NCBI GenBank assembly: GCA_035576005.1
Contig: DATLXH010000134.1
Coordinates: 1 to 30,822 of the forward strand
Direction of reading: 5' to 3'
From: DATLXH01 sp035576005
Lineage (GTDB): Bacteria; Acidobacteriota; Thermoanaerobaculia; Gp7-AA8
DNA: 30,822 nucleotides
The translations under genes and the position numbers were made by a program. Positions 14,140 to 22,653 of the stretch are shown piece by piece (the stretch's first letter is position 1; every line of letters begins with the position of its first letter). The notes under the pieces are model-generated. The model had not been told where the DNA came from and searched no databases. It saw only the letters and a list, made by a program, of their open reading frames with translations.

Positions 14140-14938
14140 GATCGAGGCGAAACTCGGAGCCCCGTTCGGGCAGGGGCAGCTGGAATCCTACGTATCTGCG
14201 CTTTGCGACGGCGGACGGGGTGGCGCATTGCTTATTGTCGTGCCGAAGTCACGGCTAGAGGAGATCACCGGCCACGCCAGCGCGCACTTCGGAATCGCGG
14301 GTGCCGGGCCTTGGCGAATCATACGTGCAGCCGTCGAAATACCTTGCTCGGTCGTTACCTGGGAGGACCTGTTGGAGGCACTTTCTGCGGTCCCGTCCGA
14401 GCGGTTCCGAGATGACCTGAGTCAATTTCGGGCCATGTACCGGGTCTTCAATGGCGACGACATGGAACCACTCACGAGTGACGAGCAGGTCTTGGCCTGG
14501 CGCGACAGGGAGGCGTGGTGGGAGCTATTAGTGGAACACGCTACGCGCGCGCTTATAGTTCCAGACGATCGCGTACTGCCCTTCGGCGTGGAAGGTGGTG
14601 CTCAGCCATACCGGCGGCGGTACGTTTGCCGCCCTGTGTTGCAGGTAGATTCCTGCTATAGCGTCGGCACAAGGGACCCATTCCAGAATCACCAGATGCC
14701 GATTTGGCTTCGCTTCCATAGCAACACCGGCCACTTCGTCGAGATCGCGGATAGGCTCGAACGCTCTCCGCTTGGCGCAGTGGCCGTCCGCAGCCAAAAT
14801 CATCTGTGGTTCCCGCTAGCGGTGCCGCTGAACTCAGATCGTGCGACGATGATCGGGGCCTTGGTTGCGCAAGTGGAGCGAATCGTAGCCGTCGCCTACC
14901 CGCCGGCGGCGGCGCTAGCGCCGCACCCCCATCGATGA
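14072..14938 (+). CDS. PD-(D/E)XK nuclease-like protein, 5' truncated by the IS
   Basis: This is a frame of about 288 residues that is open from 13985, but its first part lies antisense to the transposase fragment. From about 14100 it reads as a PD-(D/E)XK-type nuclease start: PDLEGRNAEGQPVVKIEAKLGAPFGQGQLESYVSAL, where Asp, the E-A-K motif and the Q-L-E-x-Y helix match the superfamily core. Then follow helical segments (DDLSQFRAMYRVFNG) and a C-terminal half rich in aromatic residues (IWLRFHSNTGHFVEIADRLERS) of unknown fold. Such modules occur in stand-alone defence or repair nucleases. The N-terminus is probably missing, so activity is doubtful. The stop overlaps the next small fragment (ATGA). 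Confidence 0.55.
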   Translation: MRLDFPVLPDLEGRNAEGQPVVKIEAKLGAPFGQGQLESYVSALCDGGRGGALLIVVPKSRLEEITGHASAHFGIAGAGPWRIIRAAVEIPCSVVTWEDLLEALSAVPSERFRDDLSQFRAMYRVFNGDDMEPLTSDEQVLAWRDREAWWELLVEHATRALIVPDDRVLPFGVEGGAQPYRRRYVCRPVLQVDSCYSVGTRDPFQNHQMPIWLRFHSNTGHFVEIADRLERSPLGAVAVRSQNHLWFPLAVPLNSDRATMIGALVAQVERIVAVAYPPAAALAPHPHR

Positions 14939-15069
14939 GCATGGAAAGATTCTCCGACCATGTCCGCGCACTTGTCGAACGCGAGCGTTGGACTTTCGCC
15001 AAGACAATGCCTGAGTGGCCGCACGAACCAGCGGCGAACCTATTGCTGGCACACTGGCTGAGCTACTAG
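14935..15069 (+). pseudogene. Truncated N-terminal fragment with a WTFAKTMPEWPHE motif
   Basis: This is a 44-codon frame beginning MSMERFSDHVRALVERERWTFAKTMPEWPHE. The WTFAKTMP-x-WPHE block recalls a widespread family of small hypothetical proteins often seen near mobile DNA, which normally continues for another 80 or so residues. Here it changes to PAANLLLAHWLSY and stops, so it is probably truncated. It overlaps the nuclease-like stop by ATGA. 15070-15268 holds no gene; it is AT-richer and contains one arm of the CCCTCTCCC repeat (15229-15246). Confidence 0.45.
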
Positions 15070-15268
15070 AAGCCTATGAACCGGTTACCTCGCTCGAAGT
15101 AGTTGCTCGCCACTGACAGCAGTTATCAGAAATCACACGACTCACATATTGGTATCTTCATCTTCACTAACAGCAAAACTAGCGCGAAAACTAGCGGGGC
15201 TCGAATTGTGAGGGAGTTTAGCCATCCGACGCCGCCGGGAGAGGGGTTGACCAGCCGCACCGCTCCAA

Positions 15269-17965
15269 TCAGTTCCCGCTCACCACGGCGATCGAGTAGT
15301 TGTCTCCCTCGAAGTATTTTTTGGCGATCGCCTGCATCTGTTCCATGCTGATTCCTGGAAGAAGCGTCAGCAGGCGGTCGGTAAAATCGAGGCTCAGCCC
15401 GAACATCCACTTCTCTGCGATATCCGCTGCGTGCGATCCGTTTGTCTGCCGCGCAATCAAGGTCGATCCCGCAACGTATGCCTTTGCGCGCTCCACGTCT
15501 GCAGCAGAGAATCCACCCTTATCGAGTCGCTTGAACTCATCGACAAGAGCTTTCTTCGCCTCTACTTCTTTTGACGCTTCGCCCGCCAGGTACCCAAGGA
15601 ACACTCCCGCCTCGCGCTGCGTGGACTCTCCCCCGAACACGGTGTACGCGAGCGAGCGGTTTCCACGCAACTCAGCGAAGAAGGTGCCGGCCAGCCCCGA
15701 GATCACGCTCTCGAGAAGGCGCAACTTCGGCCAGTCTTCGTTCGTCATCTGAGCTCCGGGGTAAGCCACAGCGATGGCTGATTGCTTTCGCTTCCGGTAC
15801 TCGACCGTTTCCATCCTCGACTGTGGCGGTGTCACCTGCGGGGTCGCAACAGCCTTGACCGATCGTTTTGCCAACTTGCCGAAGCTGGCCTCAGCAAGCT
15901 TTCTCGCCTCAGCCGCGGAGATGTCACCAGCCATCACAATCAACGCATCGTCCGCGACGACCCACCGCTTCCACCACGCCACCAGCGCCTCGCGCTCCAC
16001 TGCGGTAACTGAGCTGGCAAAACCGCTCGAGGGCAGGCCATAGGGATGGTTCCCGTAGTAGGTCGCATACAAAAGCTGGAGCGGCCGCTGCTGCGCTGAG
16101 TCAGCCGCCCGTTTGATGGCGCCGAGCTGAAGATGCTTCTCCTCGTCGAGATCTTTCTGAAGGAATGCGGGGTTGAGCAGAACATCGGAGAGCACGTCGA
16201 GCCCGGCTGTCAGGTTACGAGACAGGATCCCAAGCTCCAGGCCGAAATAATCCGGCAGGTTCGTCGTGGTGATCTGGGTCCCGAGGTACTCGATCTCCCG
16301 ATTGACCTGCTCCGCGTTACGCGTTCGCGTTCCACGACGCATGACGCGCATCATCAGGTCCGTCGTCCCGGCGTTGAGACTGCTCTCGCCGATGCGGCCA
16401 CCGCGGAAGTAGACGGCCGCGACGACTGACGGCGCTCCGGGACGCTCCTCAACGACCAGGGTCGCGCCGTTGGAGAGTTTCATCTCAACCGGTTTCCGTG
16501 TTTCCTTTGCTCTTCCAACCGACCTGGATGCGCTCGTGAGAGCAAGCTCCTTCTCGCTCCGGAGCTCATTACCTCCACGAGCCGCCGTGACCAGCGGCAG
16601 GACCTCCTCGCGGCTTCTCTTTTTCGCTCCGGTCGGCTGGTAGTGGTAGAGGGTGAGGTTCTCGTCGCGCAGGTACTTCGCTGCGACCGCCTGAATCCGG
16701 GCGGGGGTGATCCCGGCCAGCCTCGCCAGACGGGTTCCCATCCCGCGGTAGCCAAAGTTTGCTTCCGCGTAAGAGAGGGCCTGCGCCTGCCCCAGAACGC
16801 TCTCGAGCCCGAGGATCAGGTCTGACTCGATCTGGTTCCGGGCTAGCTGCAGCTCATAGTTAGTAGGCCCGTGCGCGGCCAGCCTGGCTACTTCGCGCAG
16901 CATGCGCCGGTCGACTTCGTTTCTATTCTTCTCGTCAAAGGAAGCCTGCAGCACGAGCATGCCGACCTCCTCGAACGCGTAGTTAGAGGCATTCACCGTG
17001 CTCGCTGCATCGGGACCGATCACGCCGCGGTAAAGACGTGACGAGCGACCGCCGCCGAGGATCTGTGTCAGTACCTCGAGCTCGACATCATCCTGGGCTC
17101 CGACCGGAGAGGTGTGCCACCCGAGCACGCTGTACCCGGACTGCATGTCGGCGCTCGACTGGCCGAAGCGAAACTCCTTCTGAGCGGGCTCCACCGGGCC
17201 GACCATCTTCTTGAGAGCTCCCTTCGGAAGCTTGCCGAAACTCTCGGCTACAACGGTCTGAACCTGTCCCGGCGTCACATCTCCAGTCACGGTGAGAATG
17301 ATGTTCTCCGGGCGGTATAGCGTCTGAAAAAAGTCATAGAGATTCTCGCGCTTGATGTTGCGCAGTACTTCGTTTGAGCCGATCCGCCACCGCTTGACGC
17401 GGTGATCCGTGAACGCCACTGCTAGCATTCTCTCGATCGAGACTGCCGGAGGATTGTCGAGCTTCCGGTTCGACTCCTCGATCACGACTTCTGATTCCTT
17501 CTTGAGCTCCGCTGCATCGAACAGCGGGTTCATGATCGCGTCCGCCTGAATCTCGATTCCCCGCTTGAAGTTCGCGGCCGGCAGGACGAAGTAGTAATTC
17601 GTCGAATCGTAAATCGTCCCGGCGTTCGTCTGGCCGCCGACGCTGCTCAACTCCTGGGAGATCTGTTCGGCCCCGGGGAAGCTCTTCGAACCTTTGAAAA
17701 ACATGTGTTCGAAGAGGTGAGCCATCCCCGCTACCTCGTCCGGCTCGTGAAAGTAGCCGGCCTTGACCCATGTATTGATCGCCACAACTCCTGTTCCAGG
17801 CTGTGGGCGGACGAGAAGCGTCAGGCCGTTTGGCAGAACCGTACGCTGCACCGAACTGAGGAAGGAGTCGAGAGCGGACTTGGAAGGTTCGGCCGCGGTG
17901 AGCCTTGTGGTCATCATGAGGAGGAAAGACAACGAGAGGACGGCACGACGCGCATTCGAGCTCAT
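15269..17965 (-). CDS. Exported M16 zinc peptidase with two fused domains
   Basis: This is an 898-residue periplasmic protein. The signal peptide is residues 1-25 (LSLSFLLMMTTRLTAAE). ATG 17965 is preceded by ggagtatcta. The first M16 domain holds the inverted zinc motif HLFEH (His83, Glu86, His87) and the downstream Glu in VVIEESNRKLDNPP (Glu163). The second domain begins near residue 490 (MKLSNGATLVVEERPGAP) and has no HxxEH, reading TTDLMMRVMRRGT instead, as usual for the non-catalytic half. Fusing the active and inactive M16B halves in one chain is a common form in this family. These enzymes degrade peptides, often in a clam-shell chamber. The gene stands alone, with 265 bases of non-coding DNA upstream. 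Confidence 0.95.
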   Translation of the reverse strand: MSSNARRAVLSLSFLLMMTTRLTAAEPSKSALDSFLSSVQRTVLPNGLTLLVRPQPGTGVVAINTWVKAGYFHEPDEVAGMAHLFEHMFFKGSKSFPGAEQISQELSSVGGQTNAGTIYDSTNYYFVLPAANFKRGIEIQADAIMNPLFDAAELKKESEVVIEESNRKLDNPPAVSIERMLAVAFTDHRVKRWRIGSNEVLRNIKRENLYDFFQTLYRPENIILTVTGDVTPGQVQTVVAESFGKLPKGALKKMVGPVEPAQKEFRFGQSSADMQSGYSVLGWHTSPVGAQDDVELEVLTQILGGGRSSRLYRGVIGPDAASTVNASNYAFEEVGMLVLQASFDEKNRNEVDRRMLREVARLAAHGPTNYELQLARNQIESDLILGLESVLGQAQALSYAEANFGYRGMGTRLARLAGITPARIQAVAAKYLRDENLTLYHYQPTGAKKRSREEVLPLVTAARGGNELRSEKELALTSASRSVGRAKETRKPVEMKLSNGATLVVEERPGAPSVVAAVYFRGGRIGESSLNAGTTDLMMRVMRRGTRTRNAEQVNREIEYLGTQITTTNLPDYFGLELGILSRNLTAGLDVLSDVLLNPAFLQKDLDEEKHLQLGAIKRAADSAQQRPLQLLYATYYGNHPYGLPSSGFASSVTAVEREALVAWWKRWVVADDALIVMAGDISAAEARKLAEASFGKLAKRSVKAVATPQVTPPQSRMETVEYRKRKQSAIAVAYPGAQMTNEDWPKLRLLESVISGLAGTFFAELRGNRSLAYTVFGGESTQREAGVFLGYLAGEASKEVEAKKALVDEFKRLDKGGFSAADVERAKAYVAGSTLIARQTNGSHAADIAEKWMFGLSLDFTDRLLTLLPGISMEQMQAIAKKYFEGDNYSIAVVSGN

Positions 17966-18062
17966 TAGATACTCCAGGACAGAAGTTGTGTCGATCTCAG
18001 CGGAAAAGAAAACGTTGTACCAGAATCAATCCAGCTCTCTCGGTCAACAAATAGAGGCAACC

Positions 18063-18086
18063 GACAGACAAGAGTGTCTGTCCTAC
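18063..18086 (-). repeat. Solo REP-like hairpin led by GTAG
   Basis: On the minus strand: GTAG, GACAGAC, six-base loop, GTCTGTC. This is a perfect 7-bp stem immediately after a GTAG tetranucleotide, the layout of REP sequences mobilised by RAYT (TnpA_REP) transposases. It sits in the 265-base gap upstream of the M16 gene. Confidence 0.55.
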
Positions 18087-18230
18087 GCACAATCTTGCCC
18101 TTTATGCTGAGAACCCGTGAGTACGATCCACTCGAGCTCTCCCGATAAATGGAAGGTCGGGATGGCCATCCCGTCGAGGGGATCAGCAAGCGGATGGCCG
18201 AGATGACCTGACCCGCACTCTCATAACCCT

Positions 18231-18505
18231 AACCCGCATTTCTCACAGACCTTCGCCGCGAGGTGGCCGAGAGCGGCCTGGATGCGAGGCGCACGAGGGG
18301 TTTCGCGACGAGAGCATAGTTGACATTGTCTCGAGAGCAACCGGGGCGGGTGTAGGGACGCAGGGCCTGCGTCCGGCACCCAGACATTCGTATCAGGATT
18401 TCTGCATCACGGCATGAACCCTCGTCCAAAGCGATGGCCGACGACAATCTTCTCGGTCAGGGACAGGGTACAAAACGCACGCCGTGCGTCCCTGCATGCA
18501 ATCCG
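18231..18505 (+). mobile_element. 291-bp inverted-repeat element, copy 1 (right end lost)
   Basis: It begins with AACCCGCATTTCTCACAG and follows copies 2 and 3 up to the second palindrome (cgcacgccgtgcg), then diverges near 18505 into the SNF2 frame. The first palindrome (GGACGCAGG, G, CCTGCGTCC) is intact and preceded by GTAG; the second is damaged. A degenerate second end (acccgcactctcata) lies just upstream at about 18210. Confidence 0.8.
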
Positions 18506-18545
18506 CGGCGGGAATGTCCGCGATTCGCAGGCGTTGACGGGCTTC

Positions 18546-21500
18546 ATGGTGTTTCAGGACAGTCTCGCCCGCGTGGTCGCCGAGGAGGTTCGTGCGCGTG
18601 GCGATCGTTACTTCGAGGGAGGCCGAGTCGTCACCTGCACCAAGGTCGGCGAGCTCGTTGAAGCAACCGTCCGCGGTTCCGATCTTTACGATGTGGACGT
18701 CTTTCTCGATGAAGGATCGCTCGAGGTTCGATGCGATTGCTTCTTCTTTTCCGATCGTCGCGAGCTCTGCAAACACATCTGGGCCGTCTTCTGTGAGATG
18801 GAGCGGCAAAAGATGACGCCTGCTTCGCGCGTCGACTTCATCGCACTCCTGGACGAAGAAGGGAGCGTGCTCGACGAGATCCCCCTCCAGAAATACGTCG
18901 TCCCCTGGCGTGTCGCAACCCCGCTGCCCGAATGGAAAAAACTCCTTGCTGTCATCCCGAAAACCGAGCCGGCAGGCCCCGTTACCTTTCCGTTTACAGG
19001 CGAGATTCTTTACGCAGTGGACCTCCACGGAGCGGCAAGGGTTCAGAAGAACGTTCGACTCGTCGCTCTGTCACGAACACGCAAAAAGAGCGGCGAGTGG
19101 TCCAAACCGCGGGAGTTACGAGTCAGCCTCGCGCAACTCGACACCCTGCCCGACGCCGACCGCGAGACCCTCGGCTTACTCAATTCCCACGGGTACGACT
19201 ACGGGCACGCGATCGAATCCAACTACGTGTTGCGTGCGTCGGCTGCGGCATTTTTTCTTCCGCGACTTTGCGCGACGAATCGGCTATTCACTCGGCATCA
19301 GGTTGAAGGGCTCATCGGTCCGCTCCGATGGGACGATGCCGCTCCCTGGCAGGTGCGCGTCGCGGTTGAGCACGATGCCGACAAGTCCCGATATCGCATT
19401 GAAGGCGCGTTTCATCGCGGAACGGAACAGAAGCCGTTCTCGGCCGCCGAACTTGTGCTGCCAGGACTCGCCATCATCGACGGCACGCTGGCCCGACTCG
19501 GCAGAAGTGAGAGTCTCGACTGGATCGATCCGCTTCGCAAGGTCGGAAGTATCGAGGTCCCCGATGAGAGTCGAGAAGAGCTTGTCGAGGCATTGCAACA
19601 AGCGCCTACGACTGGTCTGATTCTTCCTCCCGAGCTCAAGTGGGATGACCGCGCGCTGCGGCCGCAGCCGGTTCTCTCGTTGCAGGGCGACTCGAGCTCG
19701 TCGGAGATGTCGGGACGACTGAGCTTCCGGTATGGCTCAAAGCAGGTCGAGTCGGGAGATCGTCTCCGGCAATGGGTTGACGGCAGGACCGTAATCCGCC
19801 GCCAGCCTGAGCTGGAGAACGGCTTCGTCCAGCAACTCGCTGCGCTCCCGATCAACCGCGACTACTACGGAAATTTCCGTATCCGCTCCGGCTCACTCCT
19901 GGCTGTGATCGAGCCACTGCTCGCCACGGCATGGGAGATCGAGCTCGATGGAAGCGCCCTGAGGCGTGCGGATGATGTGGAGTTGTCAGTTCAGAGCGGA
20001 ATCGACTGGTTCGATCTCGAAGGTGGCGCCAGGTTCGGTGATGAAACGATTCCTCTGCCACGCCTGCTGGCCGCGCTCAGTCGGAACCAGTCAACCATCA
20101 CTCTGGCAGATGGATCGACCGGCATGATTCCGCGCGATCGCCTCGAGCACTTCGCGATCGCCGGGGAGCTCGGGAAAGACGTCGACGGGGCACTGCGCTT
20201 TCAGAGCTCCCAGGCGCTGCTCATCGACGCGCTCCTCGGGGCCCGGGAGAAACTATCGTTCGGAAGTTCACTCGATACCCTCCGCTCCCGAATTGCCTCT
20301 GCCTCGATTCAACCGATCCAGGAAGGAGCAAGCTTTCAGGGCGAGCTCCGTCCCTATCAACGAGAGGGACTGGGATGGATGAATTTTCTGAAGGATGCGG
20401 GACTCGGCGGCTGTCTGGCCGACGACATGGGACTCGGGAAAACTGTCCAGGTCCTGGCTCTCCTCGACTCGTTCCGCGGCTCCGGGGCCGCCCCCTCGCT
20501 GGTGGTTGCTCCCCGCTCTCTGCTTTTCAACTGGAAGAACGAGGCGGCGCGCTTTGCTCCCGAACTGCGCCTGCTCGAGCATCACGGAACCGAACGGATC
20601 ATCGGGACCGATCACTTCGCCGACTACGATCTCGTCCTGACGACCTACGGAACGCTGCGCCGTGATGCGACGCGTCTCGCGCCTGCCAAGTTCCAGTACG
20701 TGGTCCTCGACGAGGCGCAGGCCATCAAGAACGCCGGCAGCCAGGTCTCGAAGGCGGTTCGACTGCTGCACGCAAAGCACCGTCTGGCTCTGAGTGGAAC
20801 ACCGATCGAGAATCACATCGGCGAGCTCTGGAGCCTGTTCGAGTTCCTCAATCCGGGAATGCTCGGAACATCGAGATTTTTCAGCAGAACTTTCGCCTCC
20901 AAAAGCACCCCACCGGAACGACGTGATCAGCTCGCACGCGCCGTGCGCCCCTTCATCCTGCGCCGAACGAAAGAGCAGGTCGCACCGGAGCTTCCCGCCC
21001 GGGTGGAACAAACGCTGTTCTGCGAGCTCGAAGGATCGCAACTCCAGGAGTACGAAGAGCTACGAGAGCATTACCGGCGCTCGCTGCTCGGAAAAGTGCG
21101 CGCTGAGGGGATGGCGCGATCAACGATGCATGTGCTGGAGGCGTTGTTGCGGCTTCGACAGGCCGCGTGTCATCCGGGTCTGATCGCCGGCCGCGAGCTC
21201 GGCGAGAGCGCCAAGCTCGACCTGCTGCTCAACGAGCTCGACGGAGTTCTGGAGAGCGGGCACAAAGCGCTCGTCTTCTCTCAGTTCACCTCGTTCCTCT
21301 CGTTCGTTCGTGAACGGCTGGACGCCAGAGGATTCAAATACTGTTACCTCGATGGCGCGACGCGCGATCGACAGGCAGAGGTCGACAGGTTCCAGTCCGA
21401 CACAGGGCCTCCTCTTTTCCTGATCAGCCTCAAGGCCGGGGGAGTCGGGCTGAATCTCACCAATGCGGATTACGTTTTCCTCCTCGACCCATGGTGGAAT

Positions 21501-21713
21501 CCCGCAGTCGAAGCGCAGGCGATCGATCGATCGCACCGCATTGGCCAGGAGAAACCGGTCTTCGCGTATCGATTGATTGCGCGTAACACAGTGGAAGAAA
21601 AAATCCTCGAGCTTCAGGAGCGTAAGAGGTCGATGGCGGAGTCGGTGATCACCGGCGAGAACAGCATTCTTCAGAAGATGGAGATCGAGGACCTGGAGCG
21701 CCTTTTGTCGTGA
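18546..21713 (+). CDS. SWIM-domain SNF2/SWI2 helicase
   Basis: This is a protein of about 1055 residues if started at ATG 18546 (MVFQDSLARVVAEEVRARGDRYFE). The frame is open to 18414, but those first 44 codons come from the inverted-repeat element. Domains in order: SWIM zinc motif (CDCFFFSDRRELCKHIW, about residues 61-79), a long helical/beta insert, SNF2 ATPase core with DDMGLGKT (Walker A, about 626), VVLDEAQAIKN (DEAQ box, about 721), LALSGTPIENHIGELWSLFEFL and RPFILRRTKEQV, then the helicase C lobe with KALVFSQF, YLDGATRDRQ, FLISLKAGGVGLNLT, and the arginine-finger block AIDRSHRIGQ. Such proteins are ATP-driven remodelers of DNA-protein complexes, with roles in transcription-coupled or stress-related processes. 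It is bracketed by inverted element copies. Confidence 0.95.
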   Translation: MVFQDSLARVVAEEVRARGDRYFEGGRVVTCTKVGELVEATVRGSDLYDVDVFLDEGSLEVRCDCFFFSDRRELCKHIWAVFCEMERQKMTPASRVDFIALLDEEGSVLDEIPLQKYVVPWRVATPLPEWKKLLAVIPKTEPAGPVTFPFTGEILYAVDLHGAARVQKNVRLVALSRTRKKSGEWSKPRELRVSLAQLDTLPDADRETLGLLNSHGYDYGHAIESNYVLRASAAAFFLPRLCATNRLFTRHQVEGLIGPLRWDDAAPWQVRVAVEHDADKSRYRIEGAFHRGTEQKPFSAAELVLPGLAIIDGTLARLGRSESLDWIDPLRKVGSIEVPDESREELVEALQQAPTTGLILPPELKWDDRALRPQPVLSLQGDSSSSEMSGRLSFRYGSKQVESGDRLRQWVDGRTVIRRQPELENGFVQQLAALPINRDYYGNFRIRSGSLLAVIEPLLATAWEIELDGSALRRADDVELSVQSGIDWFDLEGGARFGDETIPLPRLLAALSRNQSTITLADGSTGMIPRDRLEHFAIAGELGKDVDGALRFQSSQALLIDALLGAREKLSFGSSLDTLRSRIASASIQPIQEGASFQGELRPYQREGLGWMNFLKDAGLGGCLADDMGLGKTVQVLALLDSFRGSGAAPSLVVAPRSLLFNWKNEAARFAPELRLLEHHGTERIIGTDHFADYDLVLTTYGTLRRDATRLAPAKFQYVVLDEAQAIKNAGSQVSKAVRLLHAKHRLALSGTPIENHIGELWSLFEFLNPGMLGTSRFFSRTFASKSTPPERRDQLARAVRPFILRRTKEQVAPELPARVEQTLFCELEGSQLQEYEELREHYRRSLLGKVRAEGMARSTMHVLEALLRLRQAACHPGLIAGRELGESAKLDLLLNELDGVLESGHKALVFSQFTSFLSFVRERLDARGFKYCYLDGATRDRQAEVDRFQSDTGPPLFLISLKAGGVGLNLTNADYVFLLDPWWNPAVEAQAIDRSHRIGQEKPVFAYRLIARNTVEEKILELQERKRSMAESVITGENSILQKMEIEDLERLLS

Positions 21714-21740
21714 CGCGTCGTGAAGTTGGCGGAGCCTTTT

Positions 21741-22031
21741 AACCCGCATTTCTCACAGAATGCGAGCGCAGGGACGCACGGCGTGCGTCCGATACCCTGT
21801 CCCTGACCGAGAAGATTGTCGTCGGCCATCGCTTTGGACGAGAGTTCATGCCGGGATGCAGAATTCCTGATGCGAATGTCTGGGTGCCGGACGCAGGCCC
21901 TGCGTCCCTACACCCGCCCCGGTTGCTCTCGACACAGTGTCGACTATGTCAAGGAGCGAAATTGCCGTGCAACGAGGCAGACAGGCCGCTATCCGTCGTC
22001 TCGCGGCGAAGGTCTGTGAGAAATGCGGGTT
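21741..22031 (-). mobile_element. 291-bp inverted-repeat element, copy 2 (inverted orientation)
   Basis: It runs from AACCCGCATTTCTCACAG at 21741 to the exact inverse at 22014-22031. Its interior is the reverse complement of copies 1 and 3, so the first palindrome met is GGACGCACG, G, CGTGCGTCC and the second is the GGACGCAGG one. It starts 27 bases after the SNF2 stop. 22032-22148 then holds only the leader of the CsbD gene. Confidence 0.85.
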
Positions 22032-22148
22032 CGTCGAAGCGCTCGCTGATTCCATCCCCTGCGGCGATGAGCAGCATCCTGCGTTCTCGTCAGTCCGGGC
22101 GCGCCGTTTGCTCCTTCCTGGGACTGAACACTTACAGAGGAGACGCCA

Positions 22149-22361
22149 ATGTCAGGACCAAACGACGATGAGATCAAAGGAAAACTGAAGAACGTGAAAG
22201 GTGTCATCAAGGAAAAGGTCGGTCGCGCAACCGGTGACGGTGACCTGGAGGCCGAAGGTCTCGGAGATCGAGCAGGTGGCAAGCTGCAGGAAGGTTTCGG
22301 AGAGGCCCGTCGCAAAGTGGGCGACACCATCAAAGACCTCGGTAAGAAAATCGGCAAGTAG
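22149..22361 (+). CDS. CsbD-family stress protein
   Basis: This is a 70-residue, highly charged, predicted disordered-to-helical protein of the CsbD group. ATG 22149 has agaggaga upstream. Typical features are all present: MSGPNDDEIKGKLKNVKGVIKEKVGRATGDGDLEAEGLGDRAGGKLQEGFGEARRKVGD. The first half has the family's EIKGK-N-KG-IKEK pattern and then the G-LEAEG-D-AGGK block. CsbD proteins are induced by general stress in several bacteria, and their precise role is unknown. It is monocistronic and followed by a REP cluster. Confidence 0.9.
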   Translation: MSGPNDDEIKGKLKNVKGVIKEKVGRATGDGDLEAEGLGDRAGGKLQEGFGEARRKVGDTIKDLGKKIGK

Positions 22362-22399
22362 AAAGCGGGCTGAAAAACGGCGTGGACCGGCGCCCCGTT

Positions 22400-22507
22400 C
22401 GGAGCGCCGGCTTCCAGCCGGCCGTACCGCCGACATCTTGCCGGCTTTTTTACGACCCGTGGCCGGCTGGAAGCCGGCGGTACGGCCGCCTGGAAGGCGG
22501 CGCTCCG
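22400..22507. repeat. Cluster of three REP-like hairpins in an inverted-arm element
   Basis: The 32-base arms at 22400-22431 and 22476-22507 are inverse copies with two mismatches. Each contains a REP-like hairpin (GCCGGCTTCCAGCCGGC; GGCCGCCTGGAAGGCGGC) and a GTAC beside it. A third hairpin (GGCCGGCTGGAAGCCGGC) lies at 22461-22478. A T6 run at 22445-22450 could act as a terminator for the CsbD gene. 22508-22653 holds no gene. Confidence 0.75.
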
Positions 22508-22653
22508 ATTCGTCCAACAGAGCTTCATTCGAGGCGTCGAGCGAGGGATGCCACTTCGTTTCTTTCTCAGTCACGCACTTGCCGTGCATTCGCTCGCGAA
22601 GACCCAGGAAGAGCCGCGCAAACACTGGATGTCCTGGCAGCGAGTCAACCCCT

